A stretch of DNA of 6,885 nucleotides from a bacterium. GTDB taxonomy: Bacteria; Krumholzibacteriota; Krumholzibacteria; LZORAL124-64-63. The stretch lies in NCBI GenBank assembly GCA_016873405.1, contig VGXH01000095.1, positions 1 through 6,885 on the forward strand. The letters are read 5' to 3'. Of this stretch, positions 6,172-6,885 are shown piece after piece (position 1 is the first letter of the stretch; every line of letters begins with the position of its first letter). Under the pieces are notes generated by a model. That model saw only the letters and a program-made list of their open reading frames with translations. It had not been told where the DNA came from and made no database searches. Position numbers and translations under genes: made by a program.

Positions 6172-6885
6172 CTTCGTCGCGCAGGGCGCCCGCGGCGCCC
6201 TCGCCGGACCAGTCGGCGAACAGCGCCTCGACGAACACCTGCGGGTCGAACGCGGCCAGGTCGTCCACCTTCTCGCCCATGCCGACCCACTTGACCGGCA
6301 GCCCCAACGTCTCGGCGATGGCCACGACGATGCCGCCCTTGGCGGTGCCGTCCAGCTTGGTGAGCACGAGGCCGTCGACGGGGATCGTCTCGGCGAACAC
6401 CTTCGCCTGCTGGAGTCCGTTCTGGCCGGTGTTGGCGTCCACCACCAGCAGCGTCTCGGGATCGCGCCCCGTCTTGCGGCGGATCACGCGCGCGACCTTG
6501 CCCAGCTCGTCCATCAGGTTGGTCTTGGTGTGCAGGCGGCCGGCGGTGTCGATGATCACGACGTCCGCTCCGCGCGCCGCAGCCGCGCTCAGGGCGTCAT
6601 GGGCCACCGCCGCCGGATCCGCGTTCTGCCCCTGGCGCACGCACTCGACGCCGACGCGGCCGGCCCACACCACCAACTGCTCGACCGCGGCGGCGCGGAA
6701 GGTGTCGCCGGCGGCCAGAAGCACCGTGCTTCCTTCCGCCTTGAGGCGGTGGGCCAGCTTCGCGATCGTCGTCGTCTTGCCGGTCCCGTTGACGCCGACG
6801 ACGAAGATCACGCGCGGTCCCTCGGCGACCGGAGCCGGCTCCGGCGCCGGCGCCGCGCGTTTGCCCTTCCCCTTGGGCGCCGCGT
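6152..6885 (-). CDS. ftsY: Signal recognition particle receptor FtsY, GTPase domain (5' partial)
   Basis: FtsY is the membrane-associated SRP receptor that docks ribosome-Ffh complexes at the translocon. The visible 243 codons contain a complete G domain: G1 [17 protein letters not shown], the SRP-specific [13 protein letters not shown]3 [36 protein letters not shown]4 [11 protein letters not shown], and the closing [29 protein letters not shown]. '[12 protein letters not shown]' together with 'GVNGTGKTT' separates it from Ffh, and no M domain follows. The frame is open to the window edge; the GTG at 6811 is an internal Val codon, not a start. Immediately before G1 lies a Lys/Ala/Pro-rich run ([19 protein letters not shown]) where the last N-domain helix or a short linker is expected. 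About 22 acidic and glycine-rich residues follow the usual C-terminal end. The N domain itself lies outside the window. The identity is secure. Confidence 0.96.
   Translation of the reverse strand, partial: AAPKGKGKRAAPAPEPAPVAEGPRVIFVVGVNGTGKTTTIAKLAHRLKAEGSTVLLAAGDTFRAAAVEQLVVWAGRVGVECVRQGQNADPAAVAHDALSAAAARGADVVIIDTAGRLHTKTNLMDELGKVARVIRRKTGRDPETLLVVDANTGQNGLQQAKVFAETIPVDGLVLTKLDGTAKGGIVVAIAETLGLPVKWVGMGEKVDDLAAFDPQVFVEALFADWSGEGAAGALRDEDAPPGR

Noticed and set aside
4951..6294. Plus-strand open frame of 447 codons opposite the unknown protein
   Set aside because: I considered it as a rival to the minus-strand gene. Its translation is dominated by Val/Ala/Gln/Arg/His with no globular pattern, whereas the minus-strand product looks like a normal protein and sits in a co-directional gene series.
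1..6885. Mobile elements, phage genes, CRISPR arrays, tRNA or rRNA genes
   Set aside because: No transposase or integrase motifs, regularly spaced repeats, or RNA gene signatures were seen. Composition is even and the gene order is housekeeping.

Overview
This is a high-GC bacterial window in which every supported gene lies on the minus strand, so transcription runs from the right edge towards position 1. Third codon positions are almost all G or C. The gene set is housekeeping: SRP receptor, riboflavin synthesis, NusB. Shine-Dalgarno sites are clear for most genes. No transposase, integrase, phage gene, tRNA, rRNA or CRISPR array was seen. The base composition and protein style suit a GC-rich Gram-negative-type lineage such as Myxococcota, Gemmatimonadota, Eisenbacteria or Krumholzibacteria, but the phylum cannot be fixed from this sequence.

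Layout in transcription order. (1) 6885-6152: the GTPase part of ftsY, cut off at its 5' end by the window edge. (2) 6171-4801: a 456-residue protein of no recognised family that overlaps the end of ftsY. (3) 4800-4503: a leader with a hairpin (4757-4737), a textbook FMN riboswitch aptamer (4729-4603) and about 100 nt of probable expression platform. (4) 4502-862: the riboflavin operon in the order ribD, ribE (riboflavin synthase), ribBA, ribH. (5) 861-708: a gap with a strong dyad and a candidate promoter. (6) 707-108: nusB with a long acidic tail. (7) 111-1: the first 37 codons of another gene, joined to nusB by an ATGA overlap and leaving the window.

RibBA makes both precursors: the pyrimidine from GTP, and 3,4-dihydroxy-2-butanone 4-phosphate from ribulose 5-phosphate. 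RibD deaminates and reduces the pyrimidine. RibH joins the two branches into 6,7-dimethyl-8-ribityllumazine, and RibE dismutates this to riboflavin. FMN made from riboflavin would bind the leader aptamer and shut the operon down. Finding nusB directly after ribH is a common bacterial arrangement.

I see no clear new multi-gene system. The points most worth following are the unrecognised protein between ftsY and the rib operon, the acidic NusB tail, the riboswitch expression platform with its uncertain ribD start, and the dyad that brackets the candidate nusB promoter's -10.
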